A stretch of DNA of 64,000 bases from Celoporthe dispersa (GCA_016584495.1 WAID01000002.1:1612001-1676000); one strand, 5' to 3'; positions 51,957 to 64,000 are shown, counted from the stretch's first letter. Notes: generated from the letters alone by a model not told the origin. Translations and numbers: made by a program.

Positions 51957-52693
51957 CGTCGGTCGTTCCGGAGGCGGGGGGGAGCGTCGAGCAAAAGAAC
52001 CGCGGCGGGGTCTATATTTATAATGGCCTTTCTTCTTTCTGTTTCTATGTCTATTCGCTGGTTATGATAACATGGTCGTGGTATTTATATTCGTAAAGCA
52101 AAGAGGGAAGCAAGAGAAGGAGGCCCGAGGGGAGGTGGTGAGCGATATAGGAGGAGGGTGGGAGGAGGAGGAGGAGGATGTAGGATCGTGGTGGTGGTGA
52201 TGGTCGTGTCGGGTGTTTGATTTGGGAAGAGAGCAAGGTCCCGGTCGAGATCCCGAGGCGAACCCGCAGAGCCCACCTCAGCCCACCCCGGCACGCAAGC
52301 GCCGCCCTCGGCCGTCAGATTTATGGCGGGCGACCCGCTAAATTCTTTGACACCCAGGGCCATGACGTAGGGGGGTTTAGCCTCTACAGCGGCCCACTGG
52401 CAGTGATTTAGCAGGCATGAATTACGGGTGCTTCGGTTTTATGTCACATGTTTCAACAGCGATTTTCTCTCTTTTTTTTTCTTGTTTTTTTATTACTTTT
52501 CTTCTTTCGACTCCCTCAGCGCAACTCGTGGCTACACGGTGAGGAGTGGTTCCATCTCCTTCCTCATGTTCTGCTGTAGCAGGCCAATATGCCATATGGT
52601 AGATATATTCCAGGCCAGACGTTCTCCCACACGCCCGCCAGCCTTTTGCCTTCCTTTTGCTCTCATTTCTTGCCTTCCTTCTCTCTCTTTCGA
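51957..52693. other. Intergenic, AFG1 promoter side to DUF1295 3' end
   Basis: It includes a GGA/GGT-rich stretch at about 52120-52200 and T-rich DNA near 52460-52500. No gene is recognised. Confidence 0.55.
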
Positions 52694-53554
52694 TCAGAAA
52701 ACTCCAGGGAGCAGCCTCCACGGCACATCCTCCTTGTACCGGCCCCACTGGTCTTTATACCGCCGCGACATATAGTAATCCAGGGACACCATCCCGTTCC
52801 GCGCAAAGAACCAGGCCTGGAGCGAGGCAGCTGCCGCACCCGCCACCCAGCCACCAGCCGCGAGCGCATAGCCTGCCCTCCACAGCGTGTGCCCGCCGTA
52901 GTTGATGTGTCTTGCCCAGGCCCACAGGCCCTCACGGCACAGCCTGCCCCTGTTCTCGGGCCTGTCCTTGAACCGCCTGCGCTGGAGCTCTGAGACCTTC
53001 TCCAGGGCCACACCGGCGACGTATAGCAGCGCGCCCGCGGCGACAGGCAGCGAGATCCGCGTGCGGCACCTCCCGCCAGGCAGGGTGATTGTGAGCGGCC
53101 AGGTCGACAGTGCCGCAGAGGTCGCGGCCGTGACGAGCAGGAGAGAGTCGATGCTGTTGCAGGCGGTGTTGCAGGCCGAGACCAGGAGTGCAGACTCCGC
53201 AGGCAGCTGCTCCTGCGATAGACATGTCGCCCATAGTATCTGCTCAGCTGCGGACCCGACGGCCATCCCCAGGAGGATGAGCCGCTCCGGGGGCAGACCA
53301 AGCCGGTCAACGAGCCTGATACCCGTGCCAGTGATGACTGTGGCGCTCAGCGGGATGGTCGAGAGGCCCAGCCTGGCCAGGAGACCGGCGCCGAGGCCAT
53401 GGGCGAGAACCTGATACTGAAGAAAAGGGTCGAGGGCGCGCAGGCCGACCAAGGTTGTCGTGCCGACGGGGCTTGGCTCCTTGACGCCGCGTGTGACGAT
53501 TTCTACCGTCCTGGGCCGGGAGGGTGGCGGAGATGAGTTCTTGCCGGCGGGCAT
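52694..53554 (-). CDS. DUF1295 / steroid 5-alpha-reductase-related membrane protein
   Basis: This intronless gene encodes 286 aa. After a Pro/Ser-rich start there are several hydrophobic segments, for example VGLRALDPFLQYQVLAHGLG, RLILLGMAVGSAAEQILWAT and SIDSLLLVTAATSAALSTW. The conserved C-terminal part has RRRFKDRPENRGRLCREGLW, ARHINYGGHTLWRAGYAL, and ends SRRYKDQWGRYKEDVPWRLL. This ending is typical of DUF1295 and isoprenylcysteine methyltransferase/steroid-reductase-like proteins, where the C-terminal Asn/Gly and Arg-rich loop binds cofactor in characterised relatives. The protein is probably in the ER or another internal membrane. The substrate is unknown. It starts at the first ATG of the frame and its 3' end faces AFG1's promoter side. 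Confidence 0.88.
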   Translation of the reverse strand: MPAGKNSSPPPSRPRTVEIVTRGVKEPSPVGTTTLVGLRALDPFLQYQVLAHGLGAGLLARLGLSTIPLSATVITGTGIRLVDRLGLPPERLILLGMAVGSAAEQILWATCLSQEQLPAESALLVSACNTACNSIDSLLLVTAATSAALSTWPLTITLPGGRCRTRISLPVAAGALLYVAGVALEKVSELQRRRFKDRPENRGRLCREGLWAWARHINYGGHTLWRAGYALAAGGWVAGAAAASLQAWFFARNGMVSLDYYMSRRYKDQWGRYKEDVPWRLLPGVF

Positions 53555-54564
53555 CGTGAGGACTGGCTGGCAAGTCTCATCGAGTCGAAGTGGTCGTCGA
53601 CGAGGCAGTCAAGGTAAGCTACCCAAGGGCCGAGACCCAAATGATTGTTGTGAAGCAAGGGAGGAGGAGGTCAGGACCTGATATGTAAGAAAGCCCCTGG
53701 GCGGGAGCCTCTAGACCCGACTCCATACCAGTCAGGAGACAAACCAGGCTGCCAGGTTCTCATTACCTACAACACGGGGTGGTTAGCTCTGTCTGAGGGT
53801 CCGCCATCAGACCACTCGTCGTCGCGTTGTGCTGGAGGGGCCGAGTCGCGGCGCCGTCTGATCTAGTACTTATCGCCTCCTGGGCCCCTTTCGAACCTAC
53901 TGCTGGGGCGCGCCCCCAACTTGGCAAACATCTCTGAACCGCGCAGCGACTATGTGAGTATGTAAGTACAGTGGTAGATCTTGGTATGGTTAACGAGGAC
54001 GGAAAATAACGGGCTCTGTGTGGAGAACAGGACTGTGCCTGGACCAGTGCTGAAGAGCCCTCGTGAGCGCGCTTATTGATGAAAATTAACCGGAGGATCA
54101 GAGTGACACCACCTTGGCTGACTGCCTCTCTGCCGATCTGACCATTCCTGCTCCATATTTCCGCATGCACGGGAAACCCCATGATTCTCTGCTGGGCATC
54201 GTGCATCTGAAATGCCAGATAGCTTGCGTCAGTGAAGCGGTGTTCGATCGGTGATGATCACGAGGGAAGCAGGGCTGGAAATTGCGAGTCGTGAGTTGAT
54301 ATACTTGCTGTAGCTCTGCCAAGTAGGAGAAGCATAAACACTCGCCACGAGCATATATCATGAGCACGAGCTACCACATTAACTTCCTCCTTCGCCTCTT
54401 GCAAATAACACATGTTGACATCATTTGTGACAACCTGTCTATCTGCCGGATCAAACCTATCAAAATAGTGTGGAGTGGTTCCAGCAAATTACTACCAAAC
54501 GCATCACATCCTGATGCACTTCTCTTTCTGCTGACCTCCCGTGGAGAGACTGTCACCCACGTCC
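53555..54564. other. Intergenic, DUF1295 gene to MFS gene
   Basis: About 1 kb without a recognisable gene. It contains TAC/GTA-rich motifs near 53936-53977. Confidence 0.55.
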
Positions 54565-56594
54565 TTAGTTCGCTATCCCTTCCTCATTCGACTTCGGTTC
54601 ACCTCCCTTGACGACCCTCTCTGCCCCCTGCGGCTTCGCATCACCACCCTTGGGCTTCACACTCCTCCACTCCAGCGCAGCCATCCCGAGCACAGACAGG
54701 CAGCACACCACCAGCCCGATCAGAAACACCACACGTAGCGCTTCATTATACGACACCAGCACCTTGTCCCTCAGGCCCTCAGGGACTGCGGCTAGCAGAC
54801 CCGTCGCGCCGCTCGTTGTGATCAGCGATGCGTCGACGCCTGCCACCCCGGACAGACGGCTGAGGAGCTGTGTGCTCAGCACGTTCTCGCCCACCGACAC
54901 AAAGACCGTCGAGCCCAGGAGCTGCGAGAAGACCATGAAGGCCAGCCCCGTCGGGGTGTCCTTCTTTGGCAGGACGATCTGGGTTGCCAGGTTGGGCACC
55001 TGGAAGGACCACCCGTAGCCGAGGCCGTAGAGGAGCTGGTAGGCGATCCACTTCCCCGTGCTCGTGTTGGTGTTGAGGGTCGTGAGGAGGCCGGCTCCGA
55101 TGGTCATGATGCAGGAGCCTGTGATCGCGAGAGGGCTGTAGTAGCCGATCTTGCCGTTGATGAACCCGCCAGAGATGCTCCCGGCGACTACGGGAAGCAT
55201 CAGAGCGAGCAGCCGGATGCCGGATTCTTGTGCGGAGACGCCCTTGATGGACTGGAACCAGATCGGCAGGAAGTACACTTATCACAGTCAGCAGGGTTAG
55301 CCACCGGGCAGCTCTCATCATCTGGCCGTCTCGAGTCCTCTTACCGAAGATGTAGTTGCCAGCACCCAGCCAGATGCCGGAGAAGGCAGCAGCGAGGATG
55401 GTCCTCTGCTCGAGAATACGGGGCGGCAGTGTTGCGGTCGCAGGAAGCTTGGCCTGAACCACGGCAAAAGCAGGCAGGAGAACGCCGGACAGGGCGAGCA
55501 GGGCTATAACGCGCCCATCATTCCACTTGCGCAATGTCAGCCTCAGCGATCCGGCTATGATGGACCCGCATGCCGTCGTTTCTTACTGCATAGGTCTGGC
55601 CGCCCCACTGTAGGGCCAGTATGAGACAGACGATCCCGGGGACGAAGAGGAGGGTCCCCGGCAGGTCGAGCTGCTTGAGCTTCGCCTGCAGCGGGAGATG
55701 CATGGTGTCCCGGTCAGCGGCGTGGAGAAATGGGATGATGACTGCGGTGGCTGCGGCGCCGATGGGGAGGTTGAGGTAGAAGCACCATCGCCACGTCACG
55801 TCTGAGGTGAAGACGCCGCCGCCGAGAGGCCCGATGATGGTCGCGATGCCGAAGACGGAGCCCATAAGGCCCTGGATCATAGGCCTATTCTCGAGAGGGA
55901 CGATGAAGACTATAGAAACCATCTGCAAGGCTTGGAATCAGTGTCCAGAACGGTGTGCGGGGAACTAGATGTCTCAGAACAACAAGGGCTTCATTATTTA
56001 CAGCTCCAGTTGTGATGCCGGCAGCACCAATTCCTGCAAATGCCCTGCCTACGATGAAGGCCGTCGAGCTGGGCGCTCCTCCACAGAGGGCAGACGCGGC
56101 TTCGAAGATGAGGATGCTCGCCAGGAGGACTGGTTTGACCGGAAAGAAGGAGTATATTTTGCCATACAGGAGTTGACATGCGCAGAATGTCAGCAGGTAC
56201 GCACTGCCGTACCAGCCAACGTCGGAGAGGGAGTCGAACTCGTTGGTGATTTGCGGTATAGCCTGTGAGAAAGAGGCAGTTCATCAGCTCATGATCTAAT
56301 CATTGTCATTGTTTAGAGGGAAATTTTTCTAGACTGAATCCAGAAGCAGGTATTGATTATTCGTACAGTCGAGACGATCGTCCGGTCCAGGCTGGGAAGA
56401 AACACGCTCATAATTGTTGCAACCAGTAAGAGTGTCATCTTGGGAGCAAACAGCTTCTGTTGTGCAGCGTCGATATTGTTGTTTCCGGTCTCTGGTGCGG
56501 TGACAACACGGGTGCTGGTCTCGTCGGCCTGGGATGGCTCTGTGGTTGAGCCATCTGGGATCTTCTCGGAGTGGTTCGAGTGTAGCGAGGCCAT
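54565..56594 (-). CDS. MFS multidrug transporter, 14-TM DHA2 type
   Basis: Exons 56594-56367, 56262-56002, 55922-55587, 55525-55345 and 55277-54565 encode 572 aa in an intact frame. A 50-residue polar N-terminus leads into helix 1, which ends in FLPSLDRTIVSTAIPQITNE, the D1-type motif of 14-helix drug:H+ antiporters. Further marks are the QLLYGKIYSFFPVKPVLLAS loop, GRAFAGIGAAGITTGA (helix 4), GLMGSVFGIATIIGPLGGG (motif C) and FTSDVTWRWCFYLNLPIG. The second half has YFLPIWFQSIKGVSAQESG and GYGWSFQVPNLATQ. Such proteins export toxic compounds or secondary metabolites at the plasma membrane. No biosynthetic enzyme lies beside it in this window. It shares an 822-bp divergent promoter with the Zn2Cys6 gene at 57417, which is a plausible regulator. 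Confidence 0.93.
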
Positions 56595-57416
56595 CGTGAC
56601 GACGTGAGGTGTGAGGAACAGTCAAGGTCGGAAACTGCAGACCAAGTCTACTGGGGAGGGAGACAATGTTGGTGATTCTCTCGTTGTCAGGTATGCGGTG
56701 GGATGAGCTTCGATCAAGGCAGGAGAGGACACAAGACAACTAGCAAGATGGTGAGTCTGCAGGCCTGAGAAGGACGCATGAGCACTTGACATTCGGTGGA
56801 AATGGTGACTTTATATATCATCATTTAATAATTTGTTCAGCCATGTCGAGGAGGCCGGTGTGATTACAAGACCCTGACAACCAATACCTGGAAAGCTGAC
56901 CCAATTTCCTGAAAGAAAAAAAAAATCTATAAAGTACCATTGGAGATGAAAGGGACCAGAAGCAAACTACAGAGCGAGAATCCCATAATCATGGCCCGAA
57001 AAGCACATTTCTCATCATCGAGCGGGCATTAGAAAAGCACGACACGATGCCCAAGTATGAGATATGCCACGACAAGGCGTGAGGATGATATTCTTCGGAC
57101 TTTACTAATGCCCGACCGGCGTCACACATTCGGGAATTACACCAGGCCGGCGCTTGAGATCTCACCAGCCTGGAGATTTCTAGCATCCGAGCTGGCTGGC
57201 CTATTTCCTACTCCTGCTCATCGCCGCGACCACCTGGATGCCAAATGGTAAAGCAAAAGAGTTGAAAAAACAGTATCTTTTTTTTTAAAAAAAAAAAACA
57301 AGGAAAAAAGAAGAACATCAGAGTTAGAATTGGAACGGTACGCACCCGTCCAAGTACCTACACCCGTCTTGATCATCTTCTTCCCACCCATCCTGCCCTC
57401 CTCTGCCCTGCTCGCA
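56595..57416. promoter_or_regulatory. Shared divergent promoter region, MFS transporter and Zn2Cys6 regulator
   Basis: 822 bp lie between two start codons that face away from each other. A-runs near 56912 and T/A runs near 57279-57300 are visible. I could not pick out a convincing CGG-repeat site for a zinc-cluster factor by eye. The regulatory role is inferred from geometry. Confidence 0.5.
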
Positions 57417-59956
57417 ATGCCCAGCCCCACGCTGCAGCCGACGGGTGAAAGGCAGACACAGACCGTCACACCAGCACCTTCTCCCGCGCAGGGACCCAGT
57501 GACACAACAAAGCAGCAGCGGCTGCTCGCGTGCAGGTCGTGCCAGCAGCGCAAGATTAAGTGCGACCGCAGATCCCCCTGTGCAGCCTGCGTCAAGTCGG
57601 GGGCTCAGTGCGTGGCCCCGTCTGGGCCCCGGCCGCGGCGCCCTCGCTTCCCAGAGCGAGAATTGCTGAACAGGCTGCGTCGGTATGAGGAGTTGCTTCG
57701 GTGGCACAAGATTGACTTTGAGGGCTTGCATCCGCCTGTCACTTCGCCCAGCGCGACTGCGGGGCTCATGTCGTCGGCTGATGATGGAAATGACTCCGCG
57801 ACTGGTGACAGCGGGGATCTGGATGTGTCGAGCGAGGAGGTGGCTGTCAGAGCAAGACGTGAAGCAGCGTGCGAAGGTCAGCTCTCAGGTCCAGACGACA
57901 ACAGTATCGAACAGCCTGGCCCGGGCCGCAGCGACTTCCGGCATGCTGTGATGCAAATGGTATTAATATGATCAGTTCCTCTTGGAACGAGTGGCGGTCT
58001 TTGCTAATTACATATTGTGCAGGGACAAGACTTGGGTGCTGACAGGAATGAGAGATGGCGAGGAGAGAAGATGACTGTTGGTGAGAAGAGAAACAAAGGT
58101 GACGGCCAGGGGACTATAAACAGCAACGACGACGCTCACAATACCCGTTCCAGCCAGCCTGAAGCAGACGACGACGGCAACGACCACCTTCTCTTCGGCC
58201 CATGTCCGCCAGTCGGTGACCTGCCTGCTCTGCACTCAGAGAAAGGCCGAGTTCTCAGGATATGGCAGGTCTATCTCGACCATGTCAGCCCGCTGCTCAG
58301 AGTCACGCACTCACCGACCTTACAAGCCCGAATCATCGACCTGGTGAGCCAGGCTGAAGGCGTCCGTCCGGCTCCCGCATTCGAAGCCCTGATCTTTGGT
58401 ATCTACTGCGTGGCCATCATGAGCCTCTCTGACGACAGGTGCCGTTCCCTCTTCGACTCGCCGAGGAGGGACCTCTTGAAAGCTATCAGTCAGCCTGTCG
58501 GCAGGCGCTGAGAAGATGCAGGTTTTGGCGCTGTGAAACCCTGGACGCCCTGGTTGCATCCTACCTCTACCTGGTAAGAAGATTATGGAGAGACCCGATA
58601 TGAACCCGAGGAGCCAGGACGTCGTCCTCCTTCCAGGCAGAGTCATGAGTAGTGATCATGTGCTGAGCAGACAGTGCTGATTAGATATCCGTTCGACCGC
58701 AAAGCGACCCTCGGTCCCTGGCACCGGCCGTTTCTGCTGTCCTCCGCACGGCACAGCGCATGGGCCTGCATGTCGAGTCCATCAATTCTGGTTACGATGC
58801 CCTCGAGGCTGAGATGCGCCGGAGGCTGTGGTGGTCTCTGGTTGTCTTTGACCAGCGCATCTGCGAGATGACCGAGTACGGGACGACAACGCTGATCCCT
58901 ACCTGGGACTGCAGGAGACCCGCGAATGCTAGTGACTTTGAGATGCGACGAGACTCTGTCGTCTCCTCCGCAGTCCATGAGAGACCCACCGAGGCCCTCT
59001 TCATTGTCGTCCTCTGTGAGATGGCAGATTGTATCCGGCATTCCTCCTTTCATCTCGGCTTCGTCAATCCGGCCTTGAAGGCTCTGGCTCATCCGAGAGG
59101 GGGAAGCCGACAGGGTCACATGCAAGAACATGATACCCTAGCGTCGCTGGAGAGGACCATCGAAGGACAATACCTTGCACGCCGCGATCTCAACCACCCG
59201 CTGCATCTCATGACGCTCTGGACGGCACGCGGCTACCTGGCCAGGCACCGCCTGCTGGAACACTACTCGAGACACGCCGGCGGCCCGTCCCAGCAGAAAG
59301 AGGCCCGGCGCCAGGCAGCCCTCGCCCACGCGGTGAGGATGCTCGAGTGCGACACGAAGCTCCGGAGCTCCCGCCTCACCCAGGGCTTCCTCTGGCTGGT
59401 CGACTTCTGCGTGCCCATCCTGGCCTACTTTCACATCCTGCACCACCTCCGGAGGTGGCCGGCGGAGGCGCAGGCGGACTCGGCCTGGGGCGTGATGAGT
59501 GAGAACTGGGAGGCCCGGGCGGCCTTGCGTGCGATCATGCCCAGGTCAGAGGCGAAGGGGGCGTTTTCCACCTTCTCGCAGCTTGTTCTCGAGGCCTGGG
59601 CCGGGTACGAGGACGCACATGGAGGGCAGGAGGGGGTGTTGACGCCACCGCAGCTCGTGTCGGACATACGAGACAGGCTGCAGCAGAAAAACCAGATGGG
59701 CCCAGGACGGGAGGAGACTGGGCGCCATAACAGCGCTGGTGTTGCGGATGTGCACATCAGCATGAATAATACATTGCCCTTGGCCGCACCAGAGACTTGT
59801 GCGATATTAGATGGCGGCCCTGGTGGTAGTCAGTACCCTTCAGCACTAGGTCACGGAGAGAACCCGGATATGGCAGGAAATGTCCTGATGGACATCGACA
59901 TGGACGACTTTTGGACAACCATGGACTGGAGCCTGATGCATGCACAGGGCTGGTGA
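57417..59956 (+). CDS. Zn2Cys6 transcription factor with fungal_trans domain (one frame break)
   Basis: Exons 57417-57959, 58023-58573 and 58685-59956 give about 788 aa. The zinc cluster at about 39-66 has spacing C-x2-C-x6-C-x5-C-x2-C-x6-C (starting ACRSCQQRKIKCDRR). It is followed by RFPERELLNRLRRYEELL as a short coil, then an acidic linker. The middle homology region includes IWQVYLDHVSPLLRVTHSP, YLYLISVRPQSDPRSL, RTAQRMGLHVES and RRRLWWSLVVFDQRICEM. The C-terminus ends in an acidic, Met/Trp-rich stretch (DIDMDDFWTTMDW), a likely activation region. One base is missing near 58478; restoring it joins LLESYQSACRQALRR in frame with both exon ends. The second intron uses the AG at 58683-58684. 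It probably regulates the divergent MFS gene, as often seen for such pairs; this is inference. Confidence 0.9.
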
Positions 59957-62900
59957 GGCGGTCGTAACTCCGAGAAGGCAGGAGGAACGAGCACAGGAAC
60001 AGGTCACAGAGCCGGAAGGAAAAGAATGCTCCACTTCAGGTGGTAGAATTCGGCGTCCGTCTTGAGATGCCATAGTATGTAATCCGGCTGATGACCATCC
60101 AGAGAAGTGACAGGAGAGAGAGCTTTTTTTTTTTAAAAAAAAAAAGAAAGAAAAAGAATCACAAGCAAGGAGAATTTTGTTTTAAATACTTGGTGATTAG
60201 TATTAGCTAGAATAAAATTTGACCCAAGCATGACTGCCTCCGGAGAAGCTGGAGAACCAGAACAAACAAAAGAGAAAAACGAATAAGAAAGTATGACTGG
60301 ACAAATTCAGCAAATTCTCCGGTGGTATTATGCATGTGACAAGCAATGTATGTATGCTTGGGACCCTTTTTATTCCACCTTGCTGGTCCAAAGTTGAGGA
60401 TCGAGTACTACTGTGCCATTGTAATTTTTAGTGTACATAGTGCTGTAGTAGTGTCAGTGTTTGGTGGTGGGCAGAGGCTACCCCAGATTCCCCAGGGGTG
60501 CATTTAGGGCCTCCAGGGCCCCAGCCAGAGGGTCGTGGGGGCCACTGGCGCGCCTCACAGTACCGCTGAAGCTAACAAGGTTTGCGTGTCAACCAGCGGC
60601 AGACTCGCTAAGAGCCACCGTAACAGCCGCTGCTTTGCTGGGGTCCAGTGGCTGGCCTTCCTCTCCCCCCTCGTCGCACTCTCATTGATGGAACATTTCT
60701 CCTCTTGCCAGCCCAGATCCCAAGGCCAGCGATCCTTCAAGCTCTGGATGCTTCGATCCTGGCCATCTCCGGCGTCTCGGCTACATAATGCTAACGCACA
60801 CAGGGCGCACCAACGGATGGCACACGCGCACACTTTTCATGGGCAGAACCTGGCCCAGCCGCTGGACCCAAGCAGCGTGACATCGTGCGTCTCGACCCAG
60901 CCTGTTGGGATCGGGGGAGGGGCTGCGCAGCAGAGAAAGGCGACCATGTTCAGCCTCTCTCGACTATTGAGCCGACCAGCCCCTTGGGCCGAGGTGTGAT
61001 GGTGCTGGGACGGTCAGGACACAGATATGTGGTTCACGAGCTGCACACGCTGCCTGTCCTCAGGGAGGGTCTCTCTTTTGTCTCTCTGTCAGCTCTTGTC
61101 AGCTGAAGCCGACGGCCCTGTCGCGAGGCACAAGAAGGCCCAAGACCAGCTCTTTCTTCGCGACGGCATAGAGCCTCTCGTGGCCAGGCACTAGGTCGGA
61201 TCGATGGGTCGTTCGCTCACCGCAGCGGGCCCTTGCGCACGACGGGTGTGGGAACCAGCTTGGTGCAAACTTTGGTCCACCCGTGCACGACAATGCGAGG
61301 CTACGCTTCTCTCTGTTGCAGCACAGACAGGCTGGAGAGGCTGGTACATGTGACTTGCGGCTGCGGGATGAAAACCTTTCCCGGCCAAACAAAGAAGAAA
61401 AACAACCTCTCCAGTTTTTAGTATTTTTTCCCCCTCCCCATGTGGAGAGACATAGAGACAGAGAGAGAGCGCGAGACTCACTTCTTCAGGGGTCTCACCT
61501 CCTTCGCCATGCGCCGTATGACCCACTGGCTCCATCCATCCCGCGGCTGGAGGTACGATGCCAACATACGCCTTTGACGTCGTCCCTCCTTGGTTACGAT
61601 GGTGCTACAGAACGGCTCCCGCACCCGGCGGCCTGTATGTATATGCAGGTTTCTGCGGCGTGCTCCGAGAGCTGGCGTTGTGCCGGCTTGCCGGGCCTTC
61701 AGCATGCTTCGTGAAGTGCTTCACCAGCTCCTGCCGGCCTAACCTGTCTCGTGGCCTCCTTCTGCGAAGGGTCCTTGTGGCAGACAACAGTGGACTTCCT
61801 CCTCGCATCAGGTGCACACGCCTGGACCTATACACCACAGGAAACCTGTCTAGCAAACCTCGACGGGAACGCCACCACCCATCTATCCATCCCCTTGTCC
61901 TCGCGTCTGTCATGTGTCACTGGAACACACATGCTCTAGTTGTCTGGGCCCCGCTCGAGATGTACTGTAGACTCTGCGGTCCATGTCTTGTCGTTTTTTT
62001 TTTTCTTTTCTTTTTTTTCTCTCTTGACAAGGGAGGGGGAAAACCAGACCAACGTCTCACTGCTTGCTGCCCTGGGGGGCCGAGAGCCTAGCCCGTTTGG
62101 CAGCGAGCCGATACGCTCGAAGGAGGGCCCATATGTACCTTGTGTATGGGGTGCTGTCAAGTACAACTCAGTCTGTCATTGGTGGAATTTTATCCCTGGC
62201 AGTTTCTCCGCAAAAACGCCGCCTCCAGGCCGCGCCCAGCCCCGTGGGAAGAGGCGACCGGGGAAACATGACCTCTCTCTTTCTTATTGGGCCTGTTCCG
62301 GGGTAAGCATGGCAATCTAATGAGATCTCGCCTGTTCCTCTCCACGGGGTAGGCGAGTGATTTCAGAAACAAGAGCGGGGGAGAGGAGAACCGGGGAAAA
62401 GAGAATCTGGGGTTTGTCGTATTTCCAGGACAGATATTGTAAACGGGCTCCCACCCCAATCTGGCATGGCTGGCATGTCACATCCTGGCACACCTCGTGC
62501 GAGGCCACCATCGTGAATGGCCCGGCGCCGCCCCAGAAAATTGGGGACCATGTCGGCCTAGGTTTACCTTCAGGAGGTGAGCGAGCGAGCCATGCATGCG
62601 TGCGTGCGCCGACAGGGATGCCGAGATAGCTGACAGCTCCTCGACAAGAAAGCTATGTCTTATCCGTCCGCCTGACCGCGTCCGAGGAGAAGAGGAGGAT
62701 GAGGAGTACTCATTCCCTCCGGGTTGAGTTCCTCTTAGATAAAAGGCTTGGCCAGCCTTCACACACCGGTCTCTTCTTTGCCCTTTCCCCTTTTTCTTCT
62801 TCCTCTTCTTCTTCGTCACTACTGCTCTTGTTGGGCCCAGCGGAATTCGTTCTCCTATTCTTGTGTCGTTTCTCACCCCTTGGGTTATACCTGGAACCTT

Positions 62901-62962
62901 GTGTGTCCTTTTTCTCCCCCAACACGCAGGTCGGCTCAGCTCCCCCTGCAGCCACCGTCAAG
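59957..62962. other. 3-kb gene-free region before the sugar porter gene
   Basis: No gene is recognised. It holds a T/A run near 60124, TAC/GTA-rich motifs near 60405-60450, T-rich tracts near 61996-62020 and a pyrimidine-rich leader (62780-62930) directly before the next start codon. It probably contains the 3' UTR of the regulator and the promoter of the porter. Confidence 0.5.
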
Positions 62963-64000
62963 ATGGTGTCCTCAAAGCGGGCGTACAACTGGTAAGTCTT
63001 TGCGTGATGGAGATACCAGGTCCCAGCCTCCTTTTGGTCGCCGTTGGTGTTAACCTTCCAACCTGTCTTTTAGGTACATCTCCATCGTTGCGGCGATGTG
63101 TATGGTGCTCTACGGATACGATGCGTCGACGTATAACTCGGTCCAGGGCTCGGACAACTGGCTGGCATGGTTCGGGTTGACAAGCGTATGTCGTCCCTCT
63201 GCGGCCTTTTTTTTTTTTTTTTTTTTTTTTTTTGGAGAGCAGTGAAGATAAACTGGCATACAACCTTTGCTGACACTCGGCTCTTCCATTTGCAGGACAG
63301 CGTATATCTCCTCGGTCTCATCAACACCATCTACTCCATCGGTGCCATCGTATCTGGCTGGTTCGTCGGCGGCCCCGTCGTAAGTTCCCTTGCCCCCTCC
63401 CCCCCTCGTTGCGCACAATGTATAGTGGTATTATCAGCAGTGCAGCAGCTAACCACCTGGCCACAACGATAGGCTGATTTTTGCTGGACGTCGCGCGGGC
63501 ATGGGCCTCGGCTGTTGCTTTACCATCTTTGCGACCATGATGCAGACCTTTGCACCCAAGGGTAACCTCGCCTGCTTCATGGCCGGCCGCTTCTTTGTCG
63601 GTTTCGGACAGGGCATGGCTCTGAGTAAGCAGAAAAACAACCACAGCACCCATGGCTCTTCTGAACCCACGCAACTGCTGACCAGGTTTCCGTGCGTGCT
63701 GCAGCTGCCGGCCCGGTCTACATTGGCGAGATGGCGCCGCCCGAGATCCGCGGCTTCATCATGGCCTTCTGGCAGACCTTCTACTCTGTCGGCGCCTTCA
63801 TTGCCTACTGGATCAACTACGCCTGCAGCCTGCACAAGAAGAACCTCGGGGAGTGGGACTGGAAGATGGTGGTCATCTTCCAGATCCTTGTCCCTCTCGT
63901 CATCATCGCCCTGCTGCCCTTCATGCCCGAGACGCCTCGCTGGTACATCCAGAAGAAGGGCAACCTCGACGGCGCGCGCAAGTCCCTCCAGCGCATCCGC
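62963..64000 (+). CDS. Sugar-porter-family MFS transporter, 5' part (runs off window; one frame break)
   Basis: Exons 62963-62991, 63074-63185, 63296-63379, 63473-63624 and 63705 to the window end encode about the first 225 residues. Recognisable parts are AAMCMVLYGYDASTYNSVQG (helix 1), LLGLINTIYSIGAIVSGWFV, the ADFAGRRAG loop, CFMAGRFFVGFGQGMAL, GPVYIGEMAPPEIRGFIMAF (sugar-porter signature after helix 4) and FMPETPRWYIQKKG at the start of the central loop. It is a plasma-membrane hexose, disaccharide or quinate-type proton symporter; the substrate cannot be told from this part. One surplus T in the run 63478-63482 breaks the frame at the ADF-AGRR junction. The second intron holds a 27-T run. 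All visible introns are GT-AG. Confidence 0.9.
63207..63233. repeat. Poly-T tract in a sugar porter intron
   Basis: 27 consecutive T lie within the intron 63186-63295. The length is likely to vary or be miscounted. Confidence 0.95.

Noticed and set aside
53870..53900. TTCGAA-containing stretch as a tRNA T-arm
   Set aside because: No matching acceptor stem, D-arm or anticodon arm could be folded around it by eye.

Overview
The window is nuclear DNA of a filamentous ascomycete (Pezizomycotina, most likely Sordariomycetes; no species assigned). The support is: GC-rich genes on both strands interrupted by short GT-AG introns (about 55-130 bp) with CTAAC/CTGAC-type branch sites, two Zn2Cys6 regulators, a HET-domain gene, a fungal STAND-like gene, and intergenic DNA full of CT, CA, TA and homopolymer tracts. 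I reconstructed fifteen protein genes exon by exon and checked them for intron phase. I found no rRNA, CRISPR array or transposon protein, and no tRNA I could support.

Layout. 0.35-8.5 kb holds three forward housekeeping genes: NOT2 of the CCR4-NOT complex, a Cue1-like ER ubiquitin factor, and a mitochondrial Mss116-type DEAD-box helicase. 10.2-13.9 kb holds a large reverse-strand Zn2Cys6 regulator, followed by about 5 kb of microsatellite-rich upstream DNA. 19.1-21.2 kb holds a zinc-induced-facilitator-like MFS transporter. About 14.6 kb (21.2-35.8 kb) has no recognisable gene. 35.8-51.96 kb is gene-dense: an Lso2/CCDC124 ribosome-binding protein, a HET protein, a probable mitochondrial protein of unknown function, a large AAA ATPase, a STAND-like protein with a degenerate P-loop, and the mitochondrial ATPase AFG1. 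52.7-60 kb holds a DUF1295 membrane protein and a divergent pair made of an MFS drug antiporter and a Zn2Cys6 regulator. After another 3 kb of gene-free DNA, a sugar-porter gene begins at 62.96 kb and runs off the end.

Two themes stand out. First, seven conserved genes carry single-base frame breaks. Most sit in or beside short homopolymers, and each break is repaired by one base. This looks like indel error in the assembly rather than gene decay, and it should be corrected before trusting gene models here. Second, HET, AAA ATPase and STAND-like genes lie within 13 kb, the kind of set seen in fungal allorecognition and innate-immunity regions. A 12-base sequence, GACCCTAACCCT, occurs three times, always on the + strand and always 5' of a forward gene, suggesting a telobox/Tbf1-type promoter element.
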